Below, piece after piece: positions 34,077-41,262 of a stretch of DNA of 41,262 bases. Each line of letters opens with the position of its first letter. The first letter of the stretch is position 1. The stretch lies in contig NZ_FNEN01000022.1 in NCBI RefSeq assembly GCF_900100185.1, forward strand, positions 1 to 41,262, given 5' to 3'. Below the pieces are notes generated by a model. That model had not been told where the DNA came from. It did no database searches and saw only the letters and a list, made by a program, of their open reading frames with translations. A program made the translations under genes and the position numbers. The stretch is from Natribacillus halophilus (lineage in GTDB: Bacteria; Bacillota; Bacilli; Bacillales; Marinococcaceae).

Positions 34077-34212
34077 ATGCTCACATATTTTCACACTTTA
34101 TGCGGTTTTTTTAAATGAAGTTCTTGTAACAAATCTCGTTTGATATCGATATATATAGTGAGGGTGTTAATCCCGGTGGAAATTTATGTGAAGGGGATAT
34201 TGAAGCGGAGGG

Positions 34213-34253
34213 CAAGGGTATAATGTCCTTAATACCCTTGATTGTGTTATAAT
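34213..34253 (+). promoter_or_regulatory. Inverted repeat and -10 of the cdaA operon
   Basis: A perfect 9-bp inverted repeat (CAAGGGTAT, 34213-34221, and ATACCCTTG, 34232-34240; 10-base spacer) covers the -35 position of a TATAAT at 34248-34253. The -35 hexamer itself is poor. The layout fits an operator for a repressor or activator of the cdaA-cdaR-glmM-glmS genes. The rest of the 34077-34309 gap shows nothing else. Confidence 0.5.
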
Positions 34254-34309
34254 AGGAACGCTGACCTCTCGAGGTTTCTCGGTTTCAATTCCTATTGGGA
34301 GGAAACAAA

Positions 34310-35119
34310 ATGTTTGGTGAGGAGTTCATAACGTGGCTAACGAGAATCGTTGATATTTTATTGGTAGCGTTTGTCGTATATAAAGTTATTACCATTATTC
34401 GCGGGACGAGAGCCGTACAATTGGTCAAGGGAATAACGGTCATCCTGGCTGCCTGGTTTCTCAGCAGTTTCTTTGGCTTGCAAACGATGCAGTTTCTCAT
34501 GAACCTCGTTGTTACATACGGTGTCCTTGCCATTATCATCATTTTTCAACCGGAAATGAGGCGCGCGCTTGAGCAATTGGGGCGCGGCCGTCTGTTTGGC
34601 AGAGGGCCTACACCTGAAGAAAAGAAATCTGTCAATACGATCGATGCGTTGATGACGTCACTAAGATATATGGCCAAAAGAAGAATAGGCGCCTTAATAT
34701 CCATCGAGGATGAAACAGGCATGGATGATTACATCGAAACGGGGATTCCGATTCGAGCACACATTTCTTCCGAGCTGCTCATCAACATTTTCATTCCGAA
34801 TGCACCCCTCCATGACGGTGCTGTTATTATCAATAATAATATATTGAGTGCCGCGGCCTGTTACTTGCCTCTTTCCGAAAATCCATTTATCTCCAAGGAG
34901 TTGGGAACCCGCCACCGCGCAGCCATCGGTGTGAGTGAAGTAACCGATGCACTGACGATCGTGGTATCTGAGGAAACAGGGGAGATTTCGGTAACGAAAA
35001 ATGGTGAGATTCATCGAGATATTGAAGATGAACGCGTTCGGAAAATGCTGGAAAATCAACTGTTAAAAAATGTGAAAACAAGTCAGCGTTGGCAGTGGGG
35101 AGGGCGTAAAAATGGATAA
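34310..35119 (+). CDS. cdaA: Diadenylate cyclase CdaA
   Basis: A 269-residue membrane enzyme that makes c-di-AMP from two ATP. Three N-terminal helices (about 9-30, 38-56, 62-79) precede the DAC domain, with LHDGAVI (Asp-Gly-Ala at 169-171) and GTRHRAAIG (Arg-His-Arg at 201-203). GGGAGGAAAC precedes the ATG. It overlaps cdaR by eight bases. In Bacillus and Listeria CdaA works with its regulator CdaR and with GlmM, both encoded next. c-di-AMP controls potassium and osmolyte uptake. Confidence 0.97.
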   Translation: MFGEEFITWLTRIVDILLVAFVVYKVITIIRGTRAVQLVKGITVILAAWFLSSFFGLQTMQFLMNLVVTYGVLAIIIIFQPEMRRALEQLGRGRLFGRGPTPEEKKSVNTIDALMTSLRYMAKRRIGALISIEDETGMDDYIETGIPIRAHISSELLINIFIPNAPLHDGAVIINNNILSAAACYLPLSENPFISKELGTRHRAAIGVSEVTDALTIVVSEETGEISVTKNGEIHRDIEDERVRKMLENQLLKNVKTSQRWQWGGRKNG

Positions 35120-36425
35120 GCTCTTCAATAACCGATGGTTTTTACGTTTTGTTTCTCTCGTTATTGCGACGATGCTTTTTTTGATGGTCAATATGGATGA
35201 TATGGGGAATCAACCGGGGGTTTTTCCGGCGGCGAACTCAGAGCAGCTCACGGTTGAAGATGAGCAGCTTGAAGTTTATTATGATGATGATCAGTACGCG
35301 ATTGTGGAGATGGAAGATACGGTGGATTTGCAACTTTCCGGGACGCAAAGCGCATTGAATCTTTTTCAGGTTACCGACCCCAATTATGAAGTGTATGTTG
35401 ATCTTGAAGGTCTGGGGCCGGGTGTGCACAATGTCAATGTTGAATATAGCGACTTTCCTGCCGGCATTAATATAACACCTGAACCGGAGTCGGTGCAGGT
35501 GACCCTGGAGGAGCGGGAAACGGTATCGTTGCCCGTGGAAGTTGAGTTTATGAACGAAGGCGCCATGGATGAGGGTTACACGATCGGGGAACCGGAAGTC
35601 ACCCCTTCGGAGGTTGACGTACAAGGGCCCCCGTCACAATTGGAAGATATTGATGCCTTACAAGCCTACATTGACGTCGGCGAAGCAGAGGCAACGATCG
35701 AAGAGAGTGTAGAGGTGTCGGTATATGGTCCTTATGGAGAAGTGTTGGATCTTGCTGCCGAACCGGGTACCGTAGATGTCATTATTCCCATCACCCCCCC
35801 CTCTGCAGAAGTGCCTGTGGAAGTACTTACGGAAGGGACAGTTGATGAGGACCTGGAAATCGTTAGTCTGTCCTCCAATCCGGAGAATGTTACGATCTAT
35901 GGTGATTTGGCAAACATTGAGAACATCGAAGCTGTTGAAACGGAGCCTATTGATTTGAGTGCGCTTACCGAAAGTGAATCTTTCGATTTGGATGTTACAA
36001 TGCCCGAGGGTGTGGATCAGGTGCAGCCTGAGACGATTAACGTCAATGCAGAGGTAGAAGATGAGGAAGATGGGGAGGAAGCGACCCAGACGTTGGAAGT
36101 GCCCCTGGAAGTTGACAATGTTCCGGATGACGTTGAGGTAAGTGTTCCGGACGTGACTGATGACGAAGAGTTCGATGTCACCGTTCAAGGAAACGAAGAA
36201 GAAATGGATGACTTTAACGAAGAAGATGTGCGTCTGTATATCGATTATGAAGAATTGGATGAAGAGCTAGCCGACGAAGAGCCGGATGAAATAGAAAACG
36301 TTGATGACGCAGAGGATGCTCCATATGAATTGCCCGTGCATGTGGAAGGGCCGGATGGATTTATGTATCAACCGGAGAATGAATCTCTGGAAGTGGAAAT
36401 AACGAATCCTGAAACGGATGAATAG
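35112..36425 (+). CDS. cdaR: CdaR, YbbR-domain regulator of CdaA
   Basis: A 437-residue protein with one N-terminal membrane helix (about 10-27) and an extracytoplasmic part made of repeated YbbR domains. The repeated pattern is visible: LEGLGPGVHNVNVEYSDFP with VTLEERETVSLPVEVEF, and later similar VTLxx-PVEV units. The protein is strikingly acidic, and Asp/Glu runs dominate the last 150 residues (for example DEELADEEPDEIENVDDAED), which suits an external domain at high salt. CdaR binds CdaA and modulates its activity. It lies between cdaA and glmM as in Bacillus. Confidence 0.95.
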   Translation: MDKLFNNRWFLRFVSLVIATMLFLMVNMDDMGNQPGVFPAANSEQLTVEDEQLEVYYDDDQYAIVEMEDTVDLQLSGTQSALNLFQVTDPNYEVYVDLEGLGPGVHNVNVEYSDFPAGINITPEPESVQVTLEERETVSLPVEVEFMNEGAMDEGYTIGEPEVTPSEVDVQGPPSQLEDIDALQAYIDVGEAEATIEESVEVSVYGPYGEVLDLAAEPGTVDVIIPITPPSAEVPVEVLTEGTVDEDLEIVSLSSNPENVTIYGDLANIENIEAVETEPIDLSALTESESFDLDVTMPEGVDQVQPETINVNAEVEDEEDGEEATQTLEVPLEVDNVPDDVEVSVPDVTDDEEFDVTVQGNEEEMDDFNEEDVRLYIDYEELDEELADEEPDEIENVDDAEDAPYELPVHVEGPDGFMYQPENESLEVEITNPETDE

Positions 36426-36532
36426 CCTCATTCAGGATTTATGGTCATCCCTCGGTTTTCGTCCGTGATCATTGTTGACGGGAATTTTTGAACAACCTCT
36501 ATGACAGGGGTAGCCAGAAGGAGAGATACAAT

Positions 36533-37879
36533 ATGGGTAAGTACTTTGGCACAGATGGCGTAAGGGGTGTAGCAAATACCGAACTTACACCCGAGCTTGC
36601 CTTTAAGCTCGGGCGTGCAGGTGGACATGTACTGACACAGGACGATAAGACGCCGAAAGTGATGATAGGCCGTGATACACGGGTTTCCGGGGAAATGTTG
36701 GAAGGTTCCCTTGTGGCAGGACTCCTTTCGATTGGTGTAGAGGTCATGCGCCTGGGAATTATCACGACCCCCGGTGTCGCCTACCTTACAAAAGCAGTCA
36801 GTGCCGATGCAGGTATTATGATCTCGGCTTCTCATAACCCTGTAGAGGATAACGGTATAAAATTCTTCGGCGCTGACGGTTTTAAATGGTCCAGTGAGCA
36901 AGAGACAGAAATCGAACGTCTGATTGAAATGGAAACGGAAATGCCTCGTCCAACAGGGGTTGAGATTGGACGTGTCGGTAGTTATTATGAGGGCGTCCAG
37001 AAGTACATTCAATTTCTGAAACAAACGGTGGATGAGGATTTTACAGGTTTGCATGTCGCGCTTGATTGTGCCCATGGATCGGCGTCTTCTGTTGCCCCGA
37101 GGTTATTTGCCGATCTGGAAGCTGACATTTCAACGATCGGCAGCAGCCCTGATGGTACGAACATCAATGTGAATGTTGGGTCCACCAAACCGGATCAACT
37201 TGTGAATCTTGTAAAGGAAAAACAAGCTGATATTGGCTTGGCCTTTGATGGAGACGCTGACAGACTCATCGCGGTTGATGAAAAGGGCAAAATCGTTGAC
37301 GGTGATAAAATTCTCTACATTTGCGCCCGGTTTCTGAAAGATGAGGGATTGTTGGTCCATAACACAGTCGTGACCACGGTGATGAGTAACCTCGGATTAT
37401 ATAAGGCTCTTAAAGATGTTGATATTGTGGCAAAAAAGACCGACGTGGGCGATAAATATGTTATGGAAGAAATGGTCCGAGGTAAATACAGTTTAGGCGG
37501 AGAACAATCGGGCCACATTATTTTTTATGAATATGTAACGACGGGCGATGGTCTGTTAACAGCATTGCAACTCGTGAATATTATGAAAGTGAAAGGAAAA
37601 AGTTTATCGGAACTTGCGGCTAATGTTGAGAAATACCCGCAACGTCTCGAGAACTTTCGCGTCGTAGACAAAAATGCTGTAGAGGAAGATGAAGCCGTTC
37701 AGGCGGTCATTGCCAAAGTGGAAAACGAAATGGCGGGCAATGGACGCGTGCTCGTGCGTCCATCAGGCACTGAGCCTCTCGTACGTGTCATGGTGGAGGC
37801 GGAGACAGAAACCCTTTGCCAGGACTATGTTGAAGAGATCGGGGCGGTCATTAAGCGGCAATTTGGCATGAACGAATGA
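36533..37879 (+). CDS. glmM: Phosphoglucosamine mutase
   Basis: A 448-residue enzyme that interconverts glucosamine-6-phosphate and glucosamine-1-phosphate. It starts [12 protein letters not shown]. The phospho-serine loop is ISASHNP (Ser 100), the metal loop is FDGDADR, the sugar loop is GGEQSGH and the phosphate-binding loop is [18 protein letters not shown] precedes the ATG; the open frame extends 15 codons upstream without support. GlmM also binds CdaA and lowers c-di-AMP synthesis in Bacillus. Confidence 0.97.
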   Translation: MGKYFGTDGVRGVANTELTPELAFKLGRAGGHVLTQDDKTPKVMIGRDTRVSGEMLEGSLVAGLLSIGVEVMRLGIITTPGVAYLTKAVSADAGIMISASHNPVEDNGIKFFGADGFKWSSEQETEIERLIEMETEMPRPTGVEIGRVGSYYEGVQKYIQFLKQTVDEDFTGLHVALDCAHGSASSVAPRLFADLEADISTIGSSPDGTNINVNVGSTKPDQLVNLVKEKQADIGLAFDGDADRLIAVDEKGKIVDGDKILYICARFLKDEGLLVHNTVVTTVMSNLGLYKALKDVDIVAKKTDVGDKYVMEEMVRGKYSLGGEQSGHIIFYEYVTTGDGLLTALQLVNIMKVKGKSLSELAANVEKYPQRLENFRVVDKNAVEEDEAVQAVIAKVENEMAGNGRVLVRPSGTEPLVRVMVEAETETLCQDYVEEIGAVIKRQFGMNE

Positions 37880-37940
37880 ACGCTTTCGAGAAGATCTTTA
37901 TTTTAGAAAAAGAAAGGAGGATTGGCACGCCCATCCAGCA

Positions 37941-38128
37941 AGCGCCCGGACTGTTTTGGACGAAAAAGAAAACAGTTGACGAGGTGGAGGTGTATCGATT
38001 GTATCGGCGGATACCTCCCGGTTGAATAAGATCACAACCGAAAGCCGGAGCCCAAAACGAAGAGGCGACTTTTCGCACAAACGCTTCGGCATTGATCGCT
38101 ATCACCATGAAGAGCGGGGCAAGGAACG
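37941..38128 (+). promoter_or_regulatory. glmS ribozyme (GlcN6P-responsive)
   Basis: The region matches the glmS self-cleaving riboswitch. It starts A-GCGCCCGGACTG (cleavage expected between 37941 and 37942). P1 pairs ACTGTTTT with AAAACAGT, followed by TTGACGAGG, TATCGA, ATCGGCGGATACCTCC, the CGGTTG/CAACCG stem, the GAAGAGGCGACTTTTC element and the terminal GGGGCAAGGAA. Glucosamine-6-phosphate acts as cofactor for cleavage, and the cut mRNA is degraded, lowering GlmS. Confidence 0.93.
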
Positions 38129-38183
38129 TTGCCTGCCCCGGCTCGCAGCATGCCTTGCTCCGCTAAAACGGAGGAATCAGGTT

Positions 38184-39992
38184 ATGTGTGGAATTGTAGG
38201 ATATATTGGGACAGAGAACGTAAAGGATATTTTGCTAAAAGGTCTTGAGAAGCTGGAATATCGCGGATATGACTCGGCGGGTCTCGCCATCGTGGATGAA
38301 AGCGATGATGTGCAGGTCGTTAAGGAAAAAGGACGGATTGCGACACTGCGCGCGGAAGCCGAGGAGGTCAAACCAGTGGGAACCTCCGGAATCGGCCATA
38401 CACGTTGGGCGACGCATGGGGCCCCGAGCGCCCGAAACGCGCACCCCCATCAGAGTACCAATCGGCGTTTCACCCTTGTTCATAATGGGGTTATTGAGAA
38501 TTTTGAAAGCCTCAAAGCGGATTATCTTTCCGATGTCGAACTCGAGAGTGATACAGATACGGAAGTCGTTATCCAGATGATTGAGCGTTTTGTCGATGAG
38601 GGGGAAGAGGTCGATATTGCCTTTCGGCGGGTTTTATCGCTCTTAAAGGGTTCCTATGCCATCGCGTTACTTGACGGGGAAGCTGATGACCGTATTTATG
38701 TCGGGAAAAATAAAAGCCCGCTCCTTGTCGGTATGGCAGAAGATGCCAACGTCATCGCGTCTGATTCTATGGCGATGCTGCACATTACGAAGACATTCGT
38801 CGAACTTATGGATGAAGAGGTTGTCACCGTTACACGTAACGGGATTTGGATTCAAGACCTTGAAGGTCATGTCATTGAACGGGAAACCTTCACCGCTGAA
38901 CTCGATGAAAGTGATATGGAAAAAGGGACGTATGCCCATTACATGCTCAAGGAAATCGATGAGCAGCCGTTCGTCATCCGCAACATCATTCAAAAATATC
39001 AGGATGATGACAATGAGATTAAGCTTTCCGATGATATTCGGGCAGCGTTAAACGGTGCTGACCGACTGTATATCATCGCAGCCGGAACGAGTTATCATGC
39101 CGGTCTCGTCGGAAAAGAAATGATGGAAAAAGCCGCCGGCAAACCGACGGAAGTGCATATCGCCAGTGAATTTCTTTACAACCAACCTTTACTGTCCCGA
39201 AACCCGCTCTTTATTTTTATCTCCCAAAGCGGCGAAACCGCCGATTGCCGTGGTGTGCTCGTAAATGTTAAGGAAGCCGGACACCCGTCTCTTACGATTA
39301 CAAACGTGCCGGGATCCACGCTTTCCCGCGAAGCGGATTATACGCTGCACACGTATGCCGGGCCGGAAATTGCGGTGGCCTCCACGAAAGCCTATACGGC
39401 CCAAATGGCGGTGTTGGCAGTGCTGGCCATGGACAGTGCCCGTGCCGCTTTCGGAGATACGGAGTTCGATGCGATTTATGAGCTCAGCATCGCCGCGAAC
39501 GCTATGGAAGTGCTCTGTGATGCAAAAGATGATATGGAACAAATCGCCCGTGATTATTTATTTGAAACCCGCAACGCCTTTTTCATCGGTCGCTCCTTCG
39601 ACTATCACGTCGTTCAGGAAGGCGCGCTGAAATTAAAGGAAATCTCCTATATCCAGGCAGAAGGCTTCGCAGGGGGAGAGCTGAAACACGGAACGATCGC
39701 GCTGATCGAAGACGGAACGCCCGTGATCGCGGTGGTCACCCAGGAAAATGTAGAATTGAACACCCGCGGGAACTTACAGGAAGTTGTCGCCCGCGGCGCC
39801 CATCCGTGCGTGGTGAGTATGGAAGGCTGCCACCGCGAAGACGATCAAGTCGTCATTCCGAGTGTACACCCGTACTTGACACCGCTCGTATCTGTGGTGC
39901 CGCTGCAGTTGATTTCCTACTATGCTGCCCTGCACCACGGGTGCGACGTTGATAAGCCGAGGAACCTCGCGAAGAGCGTGACGGTGGAGTAG
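38184..39992 (+). CDS. glmS: Glutamine--fructose-6-phosphate aminotransferase
   Basis: A 602-residue enzyme that makes glucosamine-6-phosphate from fructose-6-phosphate and glutamine. The N-terminal glutaminase starts MCGIVGYIG with the catalytic Cys, followed by [10 protein letters not shown] and GHTRWATHG. Two SIS domains follow ([30 protein letters not shown] region) and the end is the conserved [12 protein letters not shown]. The ATG is eight bases after GGAGG; the open frame runs 54 codons upstream into the ribozyme. The last bases of glmS are the Tn7 target-recognition site, and a Tn7-like end lies 24 bases past the stop. Confidence 0.97.
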   Translation: MCGIVGYIGTENVKDILLKGLEKLEYRGYDSAGLAIVDESDDVQVVKEKGRIATLRAEAEEVKPVGTSGIGHTRWATHGAPSARNAHPHQSTNRRFTLVHNGVIENFESLKADYLSDVELESDTDTEVVIQMIERFVDEGEEVDIAFRRVLSLLKGSYAIALLDGEADDRIYVGKNKSPLLVGMAEDANVIASDSMAMLHITKTFVELMDEEVVTVTRNGIWIQDLEGHVIERETFTAELDESDMEKGTYAHYMLKEIDEQPFVIRNIIQKYQDDDNEIKLSDDIRAALNGADRLYIIAAGTSYHAGLVGKEMMEKAAGKPTEVHIASEFLYNQPLLSRNPLFIFISQSGETADCRGVLVNVKEAGHPSLTITNVPGSTLSREADYTLHTYAGPEIAVASTKAYTAQMAVLAVLAMDSARAAFGDTEFDAIYELSIAANAMEVLCDAKDDMEQIARDYLFETRNAFFIGRSFDYHVVQEGALKLKEISYIQAEGFAGGELKHGTIALIEDGTPVIAVVTQENVELNTRGNLQEVVARGAHPCVVSMEGCHREDDQVVIPSVHPYLTPLVSVVPLQLISYYAALHHGCDVDKPRNLAKSVTVE

Positions 39993-40030
39993 GGGATATA
40001 AGAGGGAAAAGATCGGTGTGGATTTAAAAT

Positions 40031-40065
40031 AAAGTCGTACCGTTTATAAAAAAGTTACACCGTTT
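40031..40065 (+). repeat. Two TnsB-binding-like direct repeats
   Basis: AAAGTCGTACCGTTT (40031-40045) and AAAGTTACACCGTTT (40051-40065) differ at three or four positions and are spaced 20 bases apart. Tn7-family ends carry several such sites of about 20-22 bp. Confidence 0.7.
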
Positions 40066-40069
40066 TGCT

Positions 40070-40103
40070 CCTTTAGATATGATTATCTAAAGGGGTGTTT
40101 TTT
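40070..40103 (+). terminator. Hairpin with T-run overlapping the tnsA ribosome binding site
   Basis: A perfect 10-bp stem (CCTTTAGATA / TATCTAAAGG, 4-base loop) is followed by GGTG and six T. It looks like an intrinsic terminator that could stop transcription coming out of glmS. The 3' arm also includes the AAAGG of the tnsA Shine-Dalgarno, so it may hide that site. Confidence 0.6.
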
Positions 40104-40454
40104 ATGTCGAAAAGAAAAAGAACATCTGAAGTCGATAAGTGGATTAAAGAAGGTCGTGGAACTGGGAGTGGGGCTGAATATCGGCCATGGCTAAAAGTTC
40201 AAGACGTTTCTTCTTTAGGTCGGTCAACGAGATTAAAAGGAATTAAAACTGGCAGACAACATGAATTTTTATCGGACTTGGAACTGCTGGATACCGTCGA
40301 TATTGTTCACATGGAGATCGGCGGTCAACTCCGACGGTTGTTTCCGGACAACCAAGAGCCACAGTTGGACCGAATCCTCGGTTTGTTAGGAATGGATCGG
40401 AGCGTTTATACGACACCGATAAGCTCAAAAGTTGTGGAAATCAATAGCCAGTAA
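40104..40454 (+). pseudogene. tnsA: Truncated TnsA (Tn7 transposon endonuclease)
   Basis: 116 residues from the ATG at 40104 (AAAGGGGTG upstream). Residues 1-61 align with the start of E. coli Tn7 TnsA: SEV at the front, then IKEGRG, G.Y.PWL.VQ.V, GRS.R, KTGR.H..LSDLE. The Glu at position 60 corresponds to catalytic Glu 63. Full TnsA has about 270 residues; here similarity stops after SDLEL, and the remaining 55 residues (LDTVDIVHMEIGG onwards) are not TnsA-like. Catalytic Asp 114 and Lys 132 equivalents and the TnsC-binding domain are missing. The gene is thus a fragment joined to unrelated sequence, and should be unable to cut DNA. Confidence 0.85.
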
Positions 40455-40847
40455 TGATGAATCGGGCATTCCTTTATCCGCTTGATGTCGAATGATAAGA
40501 GAATGGCTCAACATTTGTCTTAAGCCTATCATTCATAGGGATTCAGTTTTGAACGGCATATCCATATCTACCAAAATGAATGCTTTGGATGTCGCCCCCT
40601 CGAAATCTGGGATATCGGCTCATCACCCCGTGTATTTCAGGGTCCATTCATCAAGCAGTTATAGGGTATTGAGTGAAAATCAAGTATTTTTACATGCAAA
40701 TCGTAGCTGCATTCCTCCATTGAAAAATGCAGCTGTTTCTAATAACGACCTTTATAGTAAAGTGCTTATTCCATTAAAGCGCCCTTCGCTGAATAATTTT
40801 TCTTTCAAAATAAAGAAAACGAAGCTGAACGGGTAGAAGACCATTGC
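40455..40847. other. Region after the Tn7 remnant, no secure gene
   Basis: About 390 bases. A 114-codon ORF (40492-40836) has no ribosome binding site and an odd, low-complexity composition, so I do not accept it. A 9-bp inverted repeat (AGCTGCATT / AATGCAGCT, 40705-40734) lies here with only a weak T-run. No inverted copy of the transposon-end repeats was found. Confidence 0.45.
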
Positions 40848-41262
40848 TTAATTTGCGGATTTTAAGCGTATGTTCACTTTTGTTCCGACTCCCGGTTTGC
40901 TTTCAGCTTCGACCTTTCCATCGTGGAGGTTGATAATCTTTTTCACGATCGCGAGTCCCAGTCCTGTACTCCCTTTTCCAGGGGTGCGTGCCTGATCTCC
41001 CTTATAGAAACGGTCAAAAATTCTCTCAACCTCTGAGGATTCCATGCCAATGCCACTACCTTCAACACCAACGTTGATTAAATGGCCTTCTCTTTGGATG
41101 GTGATCACGATGTCACCACCATTATCACTGAATTTGATGGCGTTCGTCACCAGATTCGTCCATACTTGATAAAGAAGATTCGCATCTCCAAGGACATGTT
41201 CTGCTTTGCCTTCAATCTCAATGTATAACGCCTTTTCCTGCCATTCAAAGCGAAGTGTTTGG
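40848..41262 (-). CDS. Sensor histidine kinase, C-terminal part (cut by window edge)
   Basis: The last 137 residues of a HisKA/HATPase_c kinase; the rest lies beyond the right edge. The frame is open to 41262 and the ATP-binding domain is clear: N-box NLVTNAIKFSDNGGD, G1 box VEGSGIGM, F-box IFDRFYKGD and G2 box STGLGLAIVKKI. In the G1 box the usual Asp (DxGxG), which contacts adenine, is a Glu. It ends ...RLKSAN and runs toward the Tn7 remnant. It could be cargo of the former element or the original chromosomal neighbour of glmS. Confidence 0.9.
   Translation of the reverse strand, partial: QTLRFEWQEKALYIEIEGKAEHVLGDANLLYQVWTNLVTNAIKFSDNGGDIVITIQREGHLINVGVEGSGIGMESSEVERIFDRFYKGDQARTPGKGSTGLGLAIVKKIINLHDGKVEAESKPGVGTKVNIRLKSAN

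Larger units (their letters stand above)
40017..40454 (+). mobile_element. Tn7-like element: transposon end plus tnsA remnant in the attTn7 position
   Basis: The element begins TGTGGATTTAAAATAAAGTC, close to the Tn7 end (TGTGG... with AATAAAGTC at the same place), 24 bases downstream of the glmS stop, where Tn7 inserts. Two 15-bp repeats with a 20-bp period look like TnsB sites. tnsA comes next and reads inward, as at the right end of Tn7. Only a truncated tnsA follows; no tnsB, tnsC or tnsD is visible and no second end is found before the window closes. The right limit given is simply the end of the tnsA fragment. Whether it is a relic or the edge of a rearranged island that goes on to the right is open. 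Confidence 0.8.

Noticed and set aside
38022-38183. N-terminal 54-residue extension of GlmS
   Set aside because: It lies in the ribozyme, and GlmS needs its Cys directly after the initiator Met.
40461-40465. ATCGG, identical to the five bases just before the Tn7-like end, as a target-site duplication marking the other end
   Set aside because: The bases before it do not end in ACA and no inverted end repeat is near; a five-base match in this distance is expected by chance.
40492-40836. 114-codon ORF after the tnsA fragment
   Set aside because: No ribosome binding site, unusual composition and no recognisable motif; it contains a 9-bp inverted repeat.
40017-41262. A CRISPR-associated transposon linked to the CRISPR array at the left edge
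   Set aside because: The array is 40 kb away, is type I-C-like and near no tns gene; only a tnsA fragment is present, so there is no support for RNA-guided transposition.

Overview
The window looks like a chromosomal segment of a low-to-moderate GC Firmicute of the family Bacillaceae, probably a halo- or alkaliphilic one. The pointers are AGGAGG-type ribosome binding sites, a Bacillus-style LexA box, a TPP riboswitch, a glmS ribozyme, the cdaA-cdaR-glmM-glmS order known from Bacillus, BceRSAB- and LnrLMN-JK-type antibiotic-response modules, and a very acidic CdaR. The genus cannot be fixed from the sequence alone.

Layout. 1-99 is the leader-distal tip of a type I-C-like CRISPR array whose last repeat has decayed. 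398-718 encodes a small membrane protein. 854-4363 (minus) is a stress operon: a fatty-acyl-CoA-ligase-like gene broken by a one-base frameshift, a classic UspA, and two paralogous Usp proteins that share an unusual C-terminal extension. 4433-8970 (minus) is a complete BceRS-BceAB peptide-antibiotic sensing and detoxification module with a BceR-type box ahead of the transporter genes. 9039-9540 is an array of about 9.5 copies of a 52-bp repeat. 9618-13744 (minus) is an ABC-2 exporter with its own NarL-type two-component system, of the LnrLMN-LnrJK linearmycin-resistance layout.

13923-15204 holds two toxin-antitoxin loci back to back: AbrB-type antitoxin with RelE/ParE toxin, and MntA-HepT. 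Both have abnormal starts, and the MntA active-site motif is altered. Next come an amidohydrolase, an O-methyltransferase, the RNA polymerase recycling factor HelD, an SOS-controlled Y-family polymerase with its YolD partner, cardiolipin synthase, a TPP-riboswitch-controlled thiD coupled to a YcaQ/AlkX-like DNA glycosylase gene, nagA-nagB, and a three-gene envelope operon (alpha/beta hydrolase, membrane-anchored MurF-like ligase, D-Ala-D-Ala ligase with a glycine-rich loop). A serine beta-lactamase-like hydrolase and a four-tRNA operon (Glu, Tyr, Gly, Gly) follow.

34310-39992 is the cdaA-cdaR-glmM-(ribozyme)-glmS block, which links c-di-AMP synthesis to amino-sugar supply for peptidoglycan. 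NagA/NagB, GlmM/GlmS, Ddl and the MurF-like ligase make cell-wall precursor metabolism a recurring theme.

The most notable signal is just after glmS. Exactly 24 bp past its stop codon begins a Tn7-like transposon end (5'-TGTGG, two 15-bp repeats with a 20-bp period), then a hairpin, then a truncated TnsA that keeps the first catalytic glutamate and loses the rest. This is a Tn7-family element, or what is left of one, in the classical attTn7 position. The window ends inside a sensor histidine kinase gene.

Three families of short intergenic repeats are also visible: the 52-bp array with a possible solo relative near 27.9 kb, and a 21-bp family present at 14.5 kb and 19.8 kb.
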